Assembly: GCA_038200305.1 (NCBI GenBank)
Contig: JBBPYD010000066.1
Location: 1 to 64,000 of the forward strand
Direction: 5' to 3'
Origin: JANXXV01 sp038200305
Lineage (GTDB): Bacteria; Acidobacteriota; Terriglobia; Bryobacterales; Bryobacteraceae
DNA: 64,000 bases
The notes under the pieces were generated by a model. It made no database searches. It was not told the origin of the DNA and saw only the letters and a program-made list of their open reading frames with translations. Both the position numbers and the translations under genes were made by a program. Shown one piece after another: positions 7,875 to 16,281 of the stretch. Numbering within the stretch: the first letter of the stretch is position 1; each line of letters begins with the position of its first letter.

Positions 7875-10216
7875 GATGGTCCTCTAACGTTCTAATTGCC
7901 GGACTGGTTTGCATCGGTTCCTTATTCGCACAGGATACATTCACCGGTGGGCCGGCGCTGGACGCCGCGATCAAGCAGGCCGTCCAGGAAGACCAGATTC
8001 CCGGCGCCGTGCTGGTGGTTGGGCACGATGGCAGGATCGTTTACCAAAAGGCCTACGGATGGCGGGCGCTGACTCCGAGCAAAGAAGTGATGACACTGAA
8101 CACCATCTTCGATGCGGCCTCACTGACGAAAGTGATCGCTACTACGTCGTGCGTGATGAAGCTTGTGGAAGAGGGAAAGCTGCGCATGGCGGATCGAGTG
8201 ACACAGTATTTGCCCGAATATCAGGTTGGCCACAGCGACATCACGGTCAAGCAACTTTTGACGCATTTTTCAGGATTGCGGCCGGATCTGGATCTGAAAC
8301 CGGAATGGAGCGGGTATGAGACGGGAATTCAAAAAGCCTTGATCGATAAGCCCACTTCCCTGCCCGGCACCAGGTTCGTTTACAGCGACATCAATTTCAT
8401 CCTGCTGGGTGAAATTGTCCGGCGGGTTAGTCATGAGCCGCTGCCGCAATACGCGCAAGAGAACGTTTTTGGCCCGCTGGGTATGACCGATACGATGTTT
8501 CTGCCACCGGCATCGCTGCTGCCCCGGATCGCGCCAACCGAGGCTCTGTCCTTTGAGGGACCACCGTTGCGCGGAGTTGTGCATGACGAGACAACGCGCT
8601 TTATGGGCGGGGTCGCAGGTCATGCGGGCCTGTTCACGACGGCAGCGGATTTGTCCAAGTTTGCAGAGATGATGCTCGGCATGGGTACACGGAACGGCAT
8701 CCGGGTGTTCAGCCCGCTTACGGTGCGCACCTTCACCAGTCCCGAAACGCCGGCGGATCAGCCTGTGGTTCGAGGATACGGCTGGGACATCGATTCGCCG
8801 TTCGCCGGGAACCGTGGCGAGTTGTTTCCTGTGGGGTCTTACGGTCACACCGGATTCACCGGAACATCGCTTTGGATCGATCCGGCAACGAACAGCTACG
8901 TGATCCTGCTCGCGAACAGCGTGCATCCGTTTCGCCGTCCGGCAATCACTTCGTTGCGCGCGCGGGTGGCGAGTGCGGCGGCGGCGGGGCTGAACGTGGA
9001 TGCCACGCCGGGATCTGTGCTGTTGAGCCAGGTGTTGAGTCAGAGGCCAAGAATGACCCCCGCGCCTGCGGTTAGCCGGAACGCCGATGTTCTAACCGGA
9101 CTCGATGTTCTGGTGCAAGAGGGGTTCCAATCGCTGAAAGGCAAGCGGGTTGGACTGATCACGAATCACACGGGCCTGAGCCGTGATGGAAAGCGAAACA
9201 TCGATCTGATGCTGGCCGCCGGTGTCGATCTGAAAGCACTGTATTCACCCGAGCATGGAATTGCCGGCAAAGAAGATCAAGAAAACATTGGAAATACGAA
9301 GGATGCCGCTTCGGGCGTTCCAGTTTTCAGCCTCTATTTGGAGCAGAACCGCCGGCCTTCCGACGAAATGCTGCGGAATATCGATGTTCTGGTGTTCGAT
9401 ATTCAGGACGTGGGCGCGCGGTTTTACACTTACACATGCACTATGGCCAACGCGATGCAGGAGGCGGGTAAGCGGAAAATCCCATTTATGGTGCTGGACA
9501 GGCCAAATCCGATTACGGGTACGCATGTAGAAGGGCCGATGCTGGATCCGGATCTCAAGTCGTTCATCGGGTGTGACATTATGCCTTTACGCTACGGCAT
9601 GACAACAGGTGAACTGGCACGGATGATTAATGACGGCCAGCAGCCGAAGGCGGATCTGCACGTAGTTGCGATGAAGAACTGGCGGCGCGGAGACTGGTTC
9701 GATTCGACCGGTCTGCCGTGGATTAACCCTTCCCCAAATATGAGAAGTCTAAATGCCGCCCTGCTCTATCCAGGAATTGGAATGCTGGAGGGGGGCAAAG
9801 TTTATTCAGTGGGGCGCGGCACCGATGCGCCGTTTGAGCAGATTGGCGCCGATTGGATCAACGGAAGGGTATTGGCCGCGTACTTAAACGCGCGCCAGAT
9901 ACCGGGAATTCGCGTTTACCCGACGCGCTTTCAGCCGGAGAGCTCAAATTTTGCAGGAAGGCTGATTGAAGGCGTTCGATTCGTAATCACCGACCGGGAT
10001 AGTTTCAACAGTGGAGCGTTTGGCATCGAACTGGGAGGAGCATTGGCGAAACTCTTTCCGGGAAAGATGAACTGGAGCGCAGATCAGAAACTGACCGGAA
10101 ATAAACGTGCGCTGAAGGGGATGGAGACCGGTGAAGCTCCTGCTGTTATTGCACAGGGCGATTCGGCCGATCTCGAAGCCTTCAAGCTACGTAGAAAGAA
10201 CTACCTGCTCTATTAA
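7871..10216 (+). CDS. Exported serine hydrolase (beta-lactamase fold) fused to NamZ/DUF1343 exo-muramidase
   Basis: This 781-residue two-domain protein begins with a signal peptide ending VCIGSLFAQ. Residues about 25-375 form a class C beta-lactamase/PBP-like domain with the nucleophile motif SLTK, a YSD where YxN is usual, and HTG near the end of the domain. From about residue 400 (LDVLVQEGFQSLKGKRVGLITNHTG) a DUF1343/NamZ domain runs to the C-terminus; NamZ of Bacillus is an exo-N-acetylmuramidase acting on peptidoglycan fragments. The fusion suggests periplasmic trimming of both the peptide or ester and sugar parts of wall material, an inference. The ATG at 7871 overlaps the phhB stop. Confidence 0.85.
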   Translation: MRWSSNVLIAGLVCIGSLFAQDTFTGGPALDAAIKQAVQEDQIPGAVLVVGHDGRIVYQKAYGWRALTPSKEVMTLNTIFDAASLTKVIATTSCVMKLVEEGKLRMADRVTQYLPEYQVGHSDITVKQLLTHFSGLRPDLDLKPEWSGYETGIQKALIDKPTSLPGTRFVYSDINFILLGEIVRRVSHEPLPQYAQENVFGPLGMTDTMFLPPASLLPRIAPTEALSFEGPPLRGVVHDETTRFMGGVAGHAGLFTTAADLSKFAEMMLGMGTRNGIRVFSPLTVRTFTSPETPADQPVVRGYGWDIDSPFAGNRGELFPVGSYGHTGFTGTSLWIDPATNSYVILLANSVHPFRRPAITSLRARVASAAAAGLNVDATPGSVLLSQVLSQRPRMTPAPAVSRNADVLTGLDVLVQEGFQSLKGKRVGLITNHTGLSRDGKRNIDLMLAAGVDLKALYSPEHGIAGKEDQENIGNTKDAASGVPVFSLYLEQNRRPSDEMLRNIDVLVFDIQDVGARFYTYTCTMANAMQEAGKRKIPFMVLDRPNPITGTHVEGPMLDPDLKSFIGCDIMPLRYGMTTGELARMINDGQQPKADLHVVAMKNWRRGDWFDSTGLPWINPSPNMRSLNAALLYPGIGMLEGGKVYSVGRGTDAPFEQIGADWINGRVLAAYLNARQIPGIRVYPTRFQPESSNFAGRLIEGVRFVITDRDSFNSGAFGIELGGALAKLFPGKMNWSADQKLTGNKRALKGMETGEAPAVIAQGDSADLEAFKLRRKNYLLY

Positions 10217-10247
10217 GAGGGACAGAACTTAGTCTATCCCTGTTAAT

Positions 10248-10463
10248 TTACTCTGCCGCCGAAATGTCTTTCGGTTTATTCTTGCTCCCCGGCGGGCGGC
10301 CGCGCCGGCGGACCGGTGCATCGCCGCCCTCGGCCGTCATCCAAAGAGGCGGGCGCCCGCGGCGTTTCCCGCGTCCTCTGGCCAGTCTCTCCAGAATCAA
10401 AATCGCTTCTTCAATTGCAGCTCGTTCCTGGCGTAATTCAGCCAGCATTTTGCTTACGTCCAT
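10248..10463 (-). CDS. Small protein with helical N-terminus and two AT-hook-like motifs
   Basis: From the ATG at 10463, preceded by GGGAGAGG at good spacing, the product is 71 residues. An N-terminal helix (MDVSKMLAELRQERAAIEEA) is followed by RGRGKRRGRPP and later RRRGRPPGSKNK. RGRPP is the core of AT-hook minor-groove DNA-binding motifs. The frame is open back to 10532 but that part is not supported by a ribosome site. Similar small proteins are, to my recollection, common in Solibacter-like genomes; function is unknown. Two near-identical palindromes lie upstream at 10513 and 10597. Confidence 0.65.
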   Translation of the reverse strand: MDVSKMLAELRQERAAIEEAILILERLARGRGKRRGRPPLWMTAEGGDAPVRRRGRPPGSKNKPKDISAAE

Positions 10464-10512
10464 TAATTTGCCTCTCCCAAGCAAGTCGGCCAGAAGTGCG
10501 TTTTCCGGGTGC

Positions 10513-10532
10513 TTGTTCCGAAACAAGAACAA
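10513..10532. repeat. Palindromic repeat, copy 1 (candidate operator)
   Basis: The 20-base sequence TTGTTCCGAAACAAGAACAA contains the inverted repeat TTGTTC-N8-GAACAA. It lies 50-69 bases upstream of the AT-hook gene start and is repeated with 18 of 20 identities at 10597. Confidence 0.6.
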
Positions 10533-10596
10533 ACTCAGGTGCTGCTCCCCACCGCACTTGCAGTTGTACCCTATTTTTGATTGGATTTCAAGAGGA

Positions 10597-10616
10597 TTGT
10601 TCCGAAATCAGAACAA
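10597..10616. repeat. Palindromic repeat, copy 2 (candidate operator)
   Basis: The sequence TTGTTCCGAAATCAGAACAA repeats the palindrome at 10513 with two differences, both inside the spacer; the arms TTGTTC and GAACAA are unchanged. The starts of the copies are 84 bases apart, about eight helical turns, and similarity continues about 12 bases further (GGTxCTG). Confidence 0.6.
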
Positions 10617-10672
10617 TGAGCGGTACTGGCGTCATTTAGTACTTTAGAACTGAGCCGAGGGTCTTGAGAGCC

Positions 10673-12064
10673 TCAGGGTAATTTAATTTTACCGGAAACT
10701 CGTCGACTCCAATGAAAATAAAAGGGCAATCCGGCCAAAATGAAGACTAAACCGAGGATCGACTCGCGTGGGAAGTGCAGCAGTGTCTGCACTAATAGAG
10801 TAATAGCTACTAGTACGAATAGGATGGGGACCACGGGATATCCCAAAGTACGATATGGCCTGGCTAGATTGGGCCGTTTTATGCGTAATACAATTACGGC
10901 GGCAGTCGCCATGGCATAAAGTATCCAACTGGGAAAGATGACCAGGGTATAAAGCTGCTCATAGCGCCCACTCAGAACCAGGACCGCGGACCAGACGCTG
11001 AGCAGGCCAACCGCGACGCCAGGCGTGTGGTATTTGGGGTTAACTCGCGCTACAGGTGCAAAGAAATACCCATCGCGGGCAAGCGCATAGGGCACTCGCG
11101 AACCTGAGAGAATAGAACCGTTAAGCGCGGCAAAGATGGAAATCATGGCAGCGATACTAACGGCGTTTGCGCCGCCCTGGCCCCACACTTTGCGCATCAT
11201 CGCCGCTGCGACCCGGTCGCTCGCGCCGACTTCCGGCCCGGAAAGCACATAGAAGTAAGCTAGATTTGTCAGCAGGTAGATTAGAATTACAAGCGAAACT
11301 CCACCGATCAGCGCGAGCGGCAGGTTCCGCTGTGGATTGCGGATTTCCGAAGACACCATATTGACGTTATTCCAGCCGTCATAAGCCCACAACGCGCCGA
11401 CCAGAGCCGCAAAGAAACCGGAAAACCCGCCCGCCACGGGAATGGCGGTGGAAAAGTTGGAAACGCTACCCTGGCCAGAACTCAAGCCAATCGCAATAAT
11501 GGCGAAGATAAGAGCTACTTTGATAACGGTGACCGCGATCTGAACGCCCCCACCGATCTTCACACCGAAATAGTTCACAAAACCTAAGAAAAGGATCACC
11601 GCCATGGCGAGCAACTGGCCAGAACGAATCTCAAGAGGCCCGCCGTTTGGACCTACTGGAATGGGAATCGTCCACAAGATATTTTCGAGTTCGGGACGGA
11701 AATTGGCGAAATAGTAAAAGAAGGCGGTGGCCAGAGTAGCAATGGAAGCGCTTTTCGCCACCCAGGTTTGCGTCCAGCCATATAGGAAGCCGAAGAAAGG
11801 GCCGTATGCTTCCCGAAGGTAGACATATTCGCCCCCAGCCTCAGGCAGGGCGGCGGCCAATTCGGCATAGGTGAGTGCACCGAACATGGTGAGGACACCC
11901 CCGAACACCCAAACCGCGAAGACCATTCCCGGCGATCCGACCTGTAAAATCATGGCCTTTGGAACCAGGAAGATTCCGCTGCCGATCACGGTGCCAACGA
12001 CAATGGCGACCGCACCCCAGAGTCCAAGATCCCGGCGCAATCCCGGAATAACTTTCGTTTGCAT
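10673..12064 (-). CDS. APC-family amino acid permease
   Basis: A polytopic membrane protein of 463 residues with about 12 hydrophobic segments. The N-terminal LGLWGAVAIVVGTVIGSGIFLVPK is the first APC helix with its unwound GSGIF substrate motif, and PEAGGEYVYLREAYGP follows as in L-type transporters. It should exchange or import amino acids across the inner membrane; specificity is not predictable. The ATG at 12064 follows the upstream symporter stop by one base (TGA-A-ATG); a TTG at 12082 is an alternative that overlaps it. It is therefore probably co-transcribed with the symporter. Confidence 0.9.
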   Translation of the reverse strand: MQTKVIPGLRRDLGLWGAVAIVVGTVIGSGIFLVPKAMILQVGSPGMVFAVWVFGGVLTMFGALTYAELAAALPEAGGEYVYLREAYGPFFGFLYGWTQTWVAKSASIATLATAFFYYFANFRPELENILWTIPIPVGPNGGPLEIRSGQLLAMAVILFLGFVNYFGVKIGGGVQIAVTVIKVALIFAIIAIGLSSGQGSVSNFSTAIPVAGGFSGFFAALVGALWAYDGWNNVNMVSSEIRNPQRNLPLALIGGVSLVILIYLLTNLAYFYVLSGPEVGASDRVAAAMMRKVWGQGGANAVSIAAMISIFAALNGSILSGSRVPYALARDGYFFAPVARVNPKYHTPGVAVGLLSVWSAVLVLSGRYEQLYTLVIFPSWILYAMATAAVIVLRIKRPNLARPYRTLGYPVVPILFVLVAITLLVQTLLHFPRESILGLVFILAGLPFYFHWSRRVSGKIKLP

Positions 12065-12065
12065 T

Positions 12066-13535
12066 TCAGGCGTGGGTTTCAACCAAACTCTCCTTGGTTA
12101 CGAATGACGCTGCGTAGCCGACCGAAACCGTGACCAGTGTTCCAATAACGACGTACCAGGTCCAGGCAATGGGTGTATAAATCTTTACAAAGAACATAAT
12201 GAGAAGCCCCGCCACCATGCCCACGCTGGCAGCATTCTCGCCGACTCGGGTGGTTAATAAACCAAGCAGGAATACGCCAAGCAAGCCGCCATAAAGGATG
12301 GAGGCAATCGAAAGTCCCGCTTCGAGCACGGAGCCCCAATTTCGGGCAAACAGACCGATCAGGAAGAGAACTACGCCCCAGAACAGCGTGCTGGCGCGTG
12401 CGAGCTTCAGAAAATACGCTTCGGATCTGGGGGGACCGCCGCGCCGGGCGGTCATAGGCTTATAGAAATCCATGATTGTGGTGGACGCGAGCGCATTCAG
12501 GGCGGCGCTCAGGTTAGACATCGCCGCTGCCAGAATCGCGGCGATAATGAGGCCGGCGATCCCCGGAGGCAGATTGTTCCAAATGAAGTCAGGATAGATG
12601 CGGTCAAAGTGCTTGGGAGCGGACAGCCCAGAATCCCGGTAGTAGACGAACAAAATGACACCGATGGTAAGGAACAAAGCGAACTGGAAGAAAATGACGA
12701 ACCAGCTTGCGAAGAGCGCCATGCGGCTTTCCGCCTGGGTGCGGGCCGACAGCAGACGCTGAACCATCAGTTGCTCAGTGCCGTGGCTGGCCGTGGTGAG
12801 GAATGTACCGCCAATGAGCCCGGCCCAAAAGCTGTACGTACGCGAGAAAAAGTCAGAGTTTAGTGAGAAACGGAAATCGAAGACCTGGAACTTGCCAAAG
12901 GAGCCGGCGACTGCCGTTATGTGGTCCCATCCGCCGGGTACTTTGCCCAGAATGACGAAAAGGCTGAGGATGGCCCCCCCTACATATAGGAACATCTGCA
13001 CCACGTCAGTCCAGATTACCGCGGTCATGCCGCCTTCAAAGGTATAGAAAAGCGTCAGGCAGACGATGAGGATAATGGACGCCACTTCACCGGTTCCTAA
13101 GATGATGGAAATTACGATGGAGATGGCAAAAACACGGACGCCTTCAGCGAGCGCGCGGAGGATAAGAAAGGTGCCCGCGGTGAGCTTGCGGATGCGCTGG
13201 CCGAAGCGGCGCTGCATCAGCTCATAGGCGGTAAACATTTCCCCGCGAAAGTAGTGCGGCAGAAAGAGAGAGGAGATAATGATGCGTGCCACCAGGTAGC
13301 CAAATATCACTTGCAGCAGGCCATAATTGCCGTTAAAGCCGATGCCTGGCGTGCCAATCACGGTGAGCGTGCTGGTTTCAGCCGATACGATAGAGAATGC
13401 GATAGCCCACCAGGGAGCGTTGCGGCCACCCAGAAAGTAATCTTTCAGCGTCTTTTGACTCGTGCGGAAACGCGAGCCGAACCAGGTGATCCCAATCAGG
13501 TAGAGAAGGATGACAAGGAGGTCGAAATGTCGCAT
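12066..13535 (-). CDS. Sodium:solute symporter (SSS family)
   Basis: This 489-residue integral membrane protein has about 13 hydrophobic segments and SSS-family features: an N-terminal LVILLYLIGITWFGSRF helix, the DYFLGGRNAPWWAIAFSIVSAETSTLTVIG segment that covers the first sodium-site region, and YTFEGGMTAVIWTDVVQ in the middle. It should couple sodium entry to uptake of an organic solute. Substrate is not clear. It is first in a two-gene unit with the amino acid permease. The ATG at 13535 is the natural start; the gene is divergent from the TPR protein gene with a 248-base gap. Confidence 0.9.
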   Translation of the reverse strand: MRHFDLLVILLYLIGITWFGSRFRTSQKTLKDYFLGGRNAPWWAIAFSIVSAETSTLTVIGTPGIGFNGNYGLLQVIFGYLVARIIISSLFLPHYFRGEMFTAYELMQRRFGQRIRKLTAGTFLILRALAEGVRVFAISIVISIILGTGEVASIILIVCLTLFYTFEGGMTAVIWTDVVQMFLYVGGAILSLFVILGKVPGGWDHITAVAGSFGKFQVFDFRFSLNSDFFSRTYSFWAGLIGGTFLTTASHGTEQLMVQRLLSARTQAESRMALFASWFVIFFQFALFLTIGVILFVYYRDSGLSAPKHFDRIYPDFIWNNLPPGIAGLIIAAILAAAMSNLSAALNALASTTIMDFYKPMTARRGGPPRSEAYFLKLARASTLFWGVVLFLIGLFARNWGSVLEAGLSIASILYGGLLGVFLLGLLTTRVGENAASVGMVAGLLIMFFVKIYTPIAWTWYVVIGTLVTVSVGYAASFVTKESLVETHA

Positions 13536-13640
13536 GAGATAGGGAGTCTAACACATTGACGCGCGGCCGAAGGCTGCAGGAGAGAAGGAGATATCGATGG
13601 GAACAAGATCGAGGTTTGGCGCATCTAAAGGAAAGGACTC

Positions 13641-13669
13641 TTGCGGGCTGGAGATGATTCCGCTATACT
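13641..13669 (+). promoter_or_regulatory. Sigma-70-type promoter for the exported TPR protein
   Basis: TTGCGG (13641-13646), a 17-base spacer and TATACT (13664-13669) fit a housekeeping promoter pointing at the gene at 13784. It implies an untranslated leader of about 108 bases. The rest of 13536-13783 shows no gene. Confidence 0.5.
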
Positions 13670-13783
13670 CCGCAAATACGATACTGTCAAAAAGTCTCGT
13701 GGCCGCGCTGGTTTGGCGATAGACGGGGCTCCACTGTACCCGATAGAAAGAGCAATTTTAACTTTGAGTTTGGGAGGCCAGGA

Positions 13784-15142
13784 GTGCTGGTTAGATTTTC
13801 CAAGATGATTTCTGCGGCCGCGGCTGCGTCCGTCTTCTGCGTTACCGTATGGGGCCAAGAGGCACCGGCGCCAGCCACACCGGCAACGCCTGCGGCGCCG
13901 GGTACGCCCGCGGCGCCCGAGAAGAAGGTAAAGGACCGGGCCGAATACGATCTGTACGATTCGATCACTAAAGAAACGAACCCGGCAAAGCGGCTGGAGT
14001 CGCTGAACACGTGGAAAGAGAAATATCCGGATACCGACTACAAGAAGGAACGCCTGCTTTTCTATCTGACCACTTACGCTCAACTCAATCAGCCGGCCAA
14101 GGCGATTGATACGGCAAAGCAGATTCTAGCCATCGATCCGAAAGATTTCACGTCGCTTTTTTACATTACGAACCTGACACCGAGCATGAACGACACCAGC
14201 CCGGCGGCGCTGGATTCGGGTGAGAAGGCGGCCCAGGGCGTGCTTGCTAATTTGGACACGATTTTCGTAGCGGCAAAAAAGCCTGCGGCAACAAGTGGGG
14301 CGGATTGGACAAAGGCGCGGACGGATGCGGAAATTGCGGCGCATAAAACGCTTGCCTGGGTCGCAAACACCCGCAAGCAGCCCGATGTAGCCCAACAAGA
14401 GTACAGAAAGGTGCTTGCGTTGAACCCCGGCGCGGCTGACGTGGACTATTTGCTGGCCCAGTCCATTCAGGGTGAGAAGAAGATAGAACGTCAACCTGAG
14501 GTGCTTTTCCTCTATGCGCGTGCAGCCGCCTACGACGGACCGGGCGCTCTGACTCCAGAAGGACGCAAGCAGATTGACGATTACCTGAGCAGGGCATACA
14601 AGGGCTACCACGGCAGCACTGACGGGTTGGCGGAATTGAAGAATTTGGCAAAGACCAATGCCGTACCGCCTTCGGATTTCAAAATTGTCAGCGTTTCTGA
14701 AATTGCGAAGGACAAGGCCGCAAAGGAAGAGGAGTTCAAGAAGAACAACCCCCAACTGGCACTATGGACAAGTGTGAAGGAACAGTTAACGGGCCCGAAT
14801 GGGATGCAGTATTTTGACACCAGCGTGAAGGAGGCCGCGCTGCCGAAACTGCGAGGCAAGCTGGTTTCGGAGAGTCCGGCGATCAATCCAAAGGAATTGG
14901 TTCTTGCAATGTCGGATGACACAACCCCGGAAGTCACCCTGAAGTTGAATGCTCCGTTGCGGGGCAAGGCGCCTGCGGGAACTGTGATTGAGTTCGAAGG
15001 CGTTCCGAAAAGCTTCACTCAGAGTCCGTTCATGCTGACGATGGATGTAGAAAAGGAAAAGATAGAGGGCTGGCCGGCTCAGGCTGCTCCGCCTGTACAT
15101 AAAGCAGCACCACGAACAGGCGCGAAGAAAAAGAAGAAGTAA
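13784..15142 (+). CDS. Exported tetratricopeptide-repeat protein
   Basis: The 452-residue protein has a signal peptide ending in VTVWGQ and then a proline/alanine-rich linker (about residues 25-45). Helical repeat pairs of TPR type follow: ERLLFYLTTYAQLNQPAKAIDTAKQILAIDPKD, and AHKTLAWVANTRKQPDVAQQEYRKVLALNPG. The C-terminal part has an alkaline KKKKK tail. It is probably a periplasmic scaffold; no enzymatic motif is seen. The GTG at 13784 has GGGAGG six bases upstream and is preferred over ATG 13805. It ends at a strong bidirectional terminator shared with the convergent repeat-protein operon. Confidence 0.75.
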   Translation: MLVRFSKMISAAAAASVFCVTVWGQEAPAPATPATPAAPGTPAAPEKKVKDRAEYDLYDSITKETNPAKRLESLNTWKEKYPDTDYKKERLLFYLTTYAQLNQPAKAIDTAKQILAIDPKDFTSLFYITNLTPSMNDTSPAALDSGEKAAQGVLANLDTIFVAAKKPAATSGADWTKARTDAEIAAHKTLAWVANTRKQPDVAQQEYRKVLALNPGAADVDYLLAQSIQGEKKIERQPEVLFLYARAAAYDGPGALTPEGRKQIDDYLSRAYKGYHGSTDGLAELKNLAKTNAVPPSDFKIVSVSEIAKDKAAKEEEFKKNNPQLALWTSVKEQLTGPNGMQYFDTSVKEAALPKLRGKLVSESPAINPKELVLAMSDDTTPEVTLKLNAPLRGKAPAGTVIEFEGVPKSFTQSPFMLTMDVEKEKIEGWPAQAAPPVHKAAPRTGAKKKKK

Positions 15143-15162
15143 CAATTGATTTACGCGGATAG

Positions 15163-15212
15163 AATAAAAGGACTTGGGATCTCCGTGACAAGAGATCCCA
15201 AGTCCTTTTATT
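15163..15212. terminator. Bidirectional intrinsic terminator
   Basis: An 18-base perfect stem, AAAAGGACTTGGGATCTC (15166-15183) against 15192-15209, closes an eight-base loop; three further A-T pairs extend it to 15163-15212. A and T tracts at the two ends provide a U-run on both strands. It lies between convergent genes and covers the stop codon of the minus-strand gene. Confidence 0.9.
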
Positions 15213-16281
15213 TACTAAGGATATCTTCAAAGAACGACAAAGCGCGGGGATCTCGCGATCTGCCGAGCCATTGCATGGCTTGCTTTCTAACCTCAGGATT
15301 CTTGTTCGTCTTCGCAAGATTGATCAGCATGGGAACGCCTTCTTCGCGCGGAAGTTGGCTCAGGGCAAATACGGCTTTCTTCTTCACTTCCGTTTCCGGA
15401 TCGTTATCGATGGCATTCTGAATGGTTCCCGTTGCCTTTTGGCCCGCCTGCCGGGCGAGCCAGCCTAGGGCCTCGCCTCTGAGACGGGGACTTTTGTCGC
15501 TCTTTGCAACGCTGAACACGATTTCGAGCGCCCCCGGCTCCCTGCTGAACGCCAATCCCTGAACGGCACTTTCGCGAACACGTTCATTGGGCTCATCCTG
15601 CACCATGCGGCGCAAGATTTCAAAGCCTTTGTGCCCGCGAAGTTCGCCGAACAATGTAGCCGTGTGACGGCGAACCGATTCCGGCTGGTCCGGGGCGATG
15701 AATTTTTCGAGTACCGCGTCGGCTGAAGGGTCCGCATGGAGAGCAATGGCGGAAAGTGTGTTGTCGCGGAAGCGGTTCCCCTCCCGTACCGTGTCATAGC
15801 GGCTCTGCTGGTAGGCCGCCAGAAGATTCACGCTATCGGACGCCTTCACTCCGGTGAGCCAGTGGACCGTTGTGCCGCCGGCGTCAAGTTCACAATCGGC
15901 GGAGAATGTCCGAAGCTTGGTCAACTCGTTGTGCTCGGCCCGGAAGAGCACGTAGAAACTCTTCGGAGCTTCCAGCGGAACAGGCCCAGCGTTGACGCCG
16001 CCCGCCTCTGGCAATGGCGATCTAGGTTCGAGCGAACAGCCACGATACGAATAGTTCATATCGGAATTCGAGTAATAGCAGCACATCTGCCGATCACCTG
16101 CCACCACTGGAACGGCGTAACCGATCCACGCAGGGTCGTTCTGTGCGGCGATCAACGGCTTGAGCTCCGGTTCCAACGGACCCTGCAATGCGTGAGTTTC
16201 AAGTTTTGCATTCACCAACCGGGGTTGCCCAAAGGCCAGCCCGCCGGCCGCGAACAGGAGCCAGCTTGCGTGCCGGATCAT
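15208..16281 (-). CDS. Exported HEAT-repeat protein
   Basis: The 357-residue protein has a signal peptide (SWLLFAAGGLAFGQ) and a unique N-terminal half containing several cysteines (QMCCYYSNSDMNYSYRGC). The C-terminal half carries HEAT repeats of about 30 residues: ESVRRHTATLFGELRGHKGFEIL, NERVRESAVQGLAFSREPGALEIV, SPRLRGEALGWLARQ, NPEVRKQAMQWLGRSRDPRAL. Such solenoids bind other proteins. Its ATG overlaps the stop of the upstream repeat-protein gene (ATGA, 16278-16281), and it is last in the sigma/anti-sigma operon. A direct function cannot be assigned; envelope-stress sensing or complex assembly is a guess from context. Confidence 0.78.
   Translation of the reverse strand: MIRHASWLLFAAGGLAFGQPRLVNAKLETHALQGPLEPELKPLIAAQNDPAWIGYAVPVVAGDRQMCCYYSNSDMNYSYRGCSLEPRSPLPEAGGVNAGPVPLEAPKSFYVLFRAEHNELTKLRTFSADCELDAGGTTVHWLTGVKASDSVNLLAAYQQSRYDTVREGNRFRDNTLSAIALHADPSADAVLEKFIAPDQPESVRRHTATLFGELRGHKGFEILRRMVQDEPNERVRESAVQGLAFSREPGALEIVFSVAKSDKSPRLRGEALGWLARQAGQKATGTIQNAIDNDPETEVKKKAVFALSQLPREEGVPMLINLAKTNKNPEVRKQAMQWLGRSRDPRALSFFEDILSK

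Noticed and set aside
13625..14083. Minus-strand frame overlapping the start of the exported TPR gene
   Set aside because: It crosses a good plus-strand promoter and ribosome site, has skewed composition (RRGRTRRRRR) and no homologous sense.
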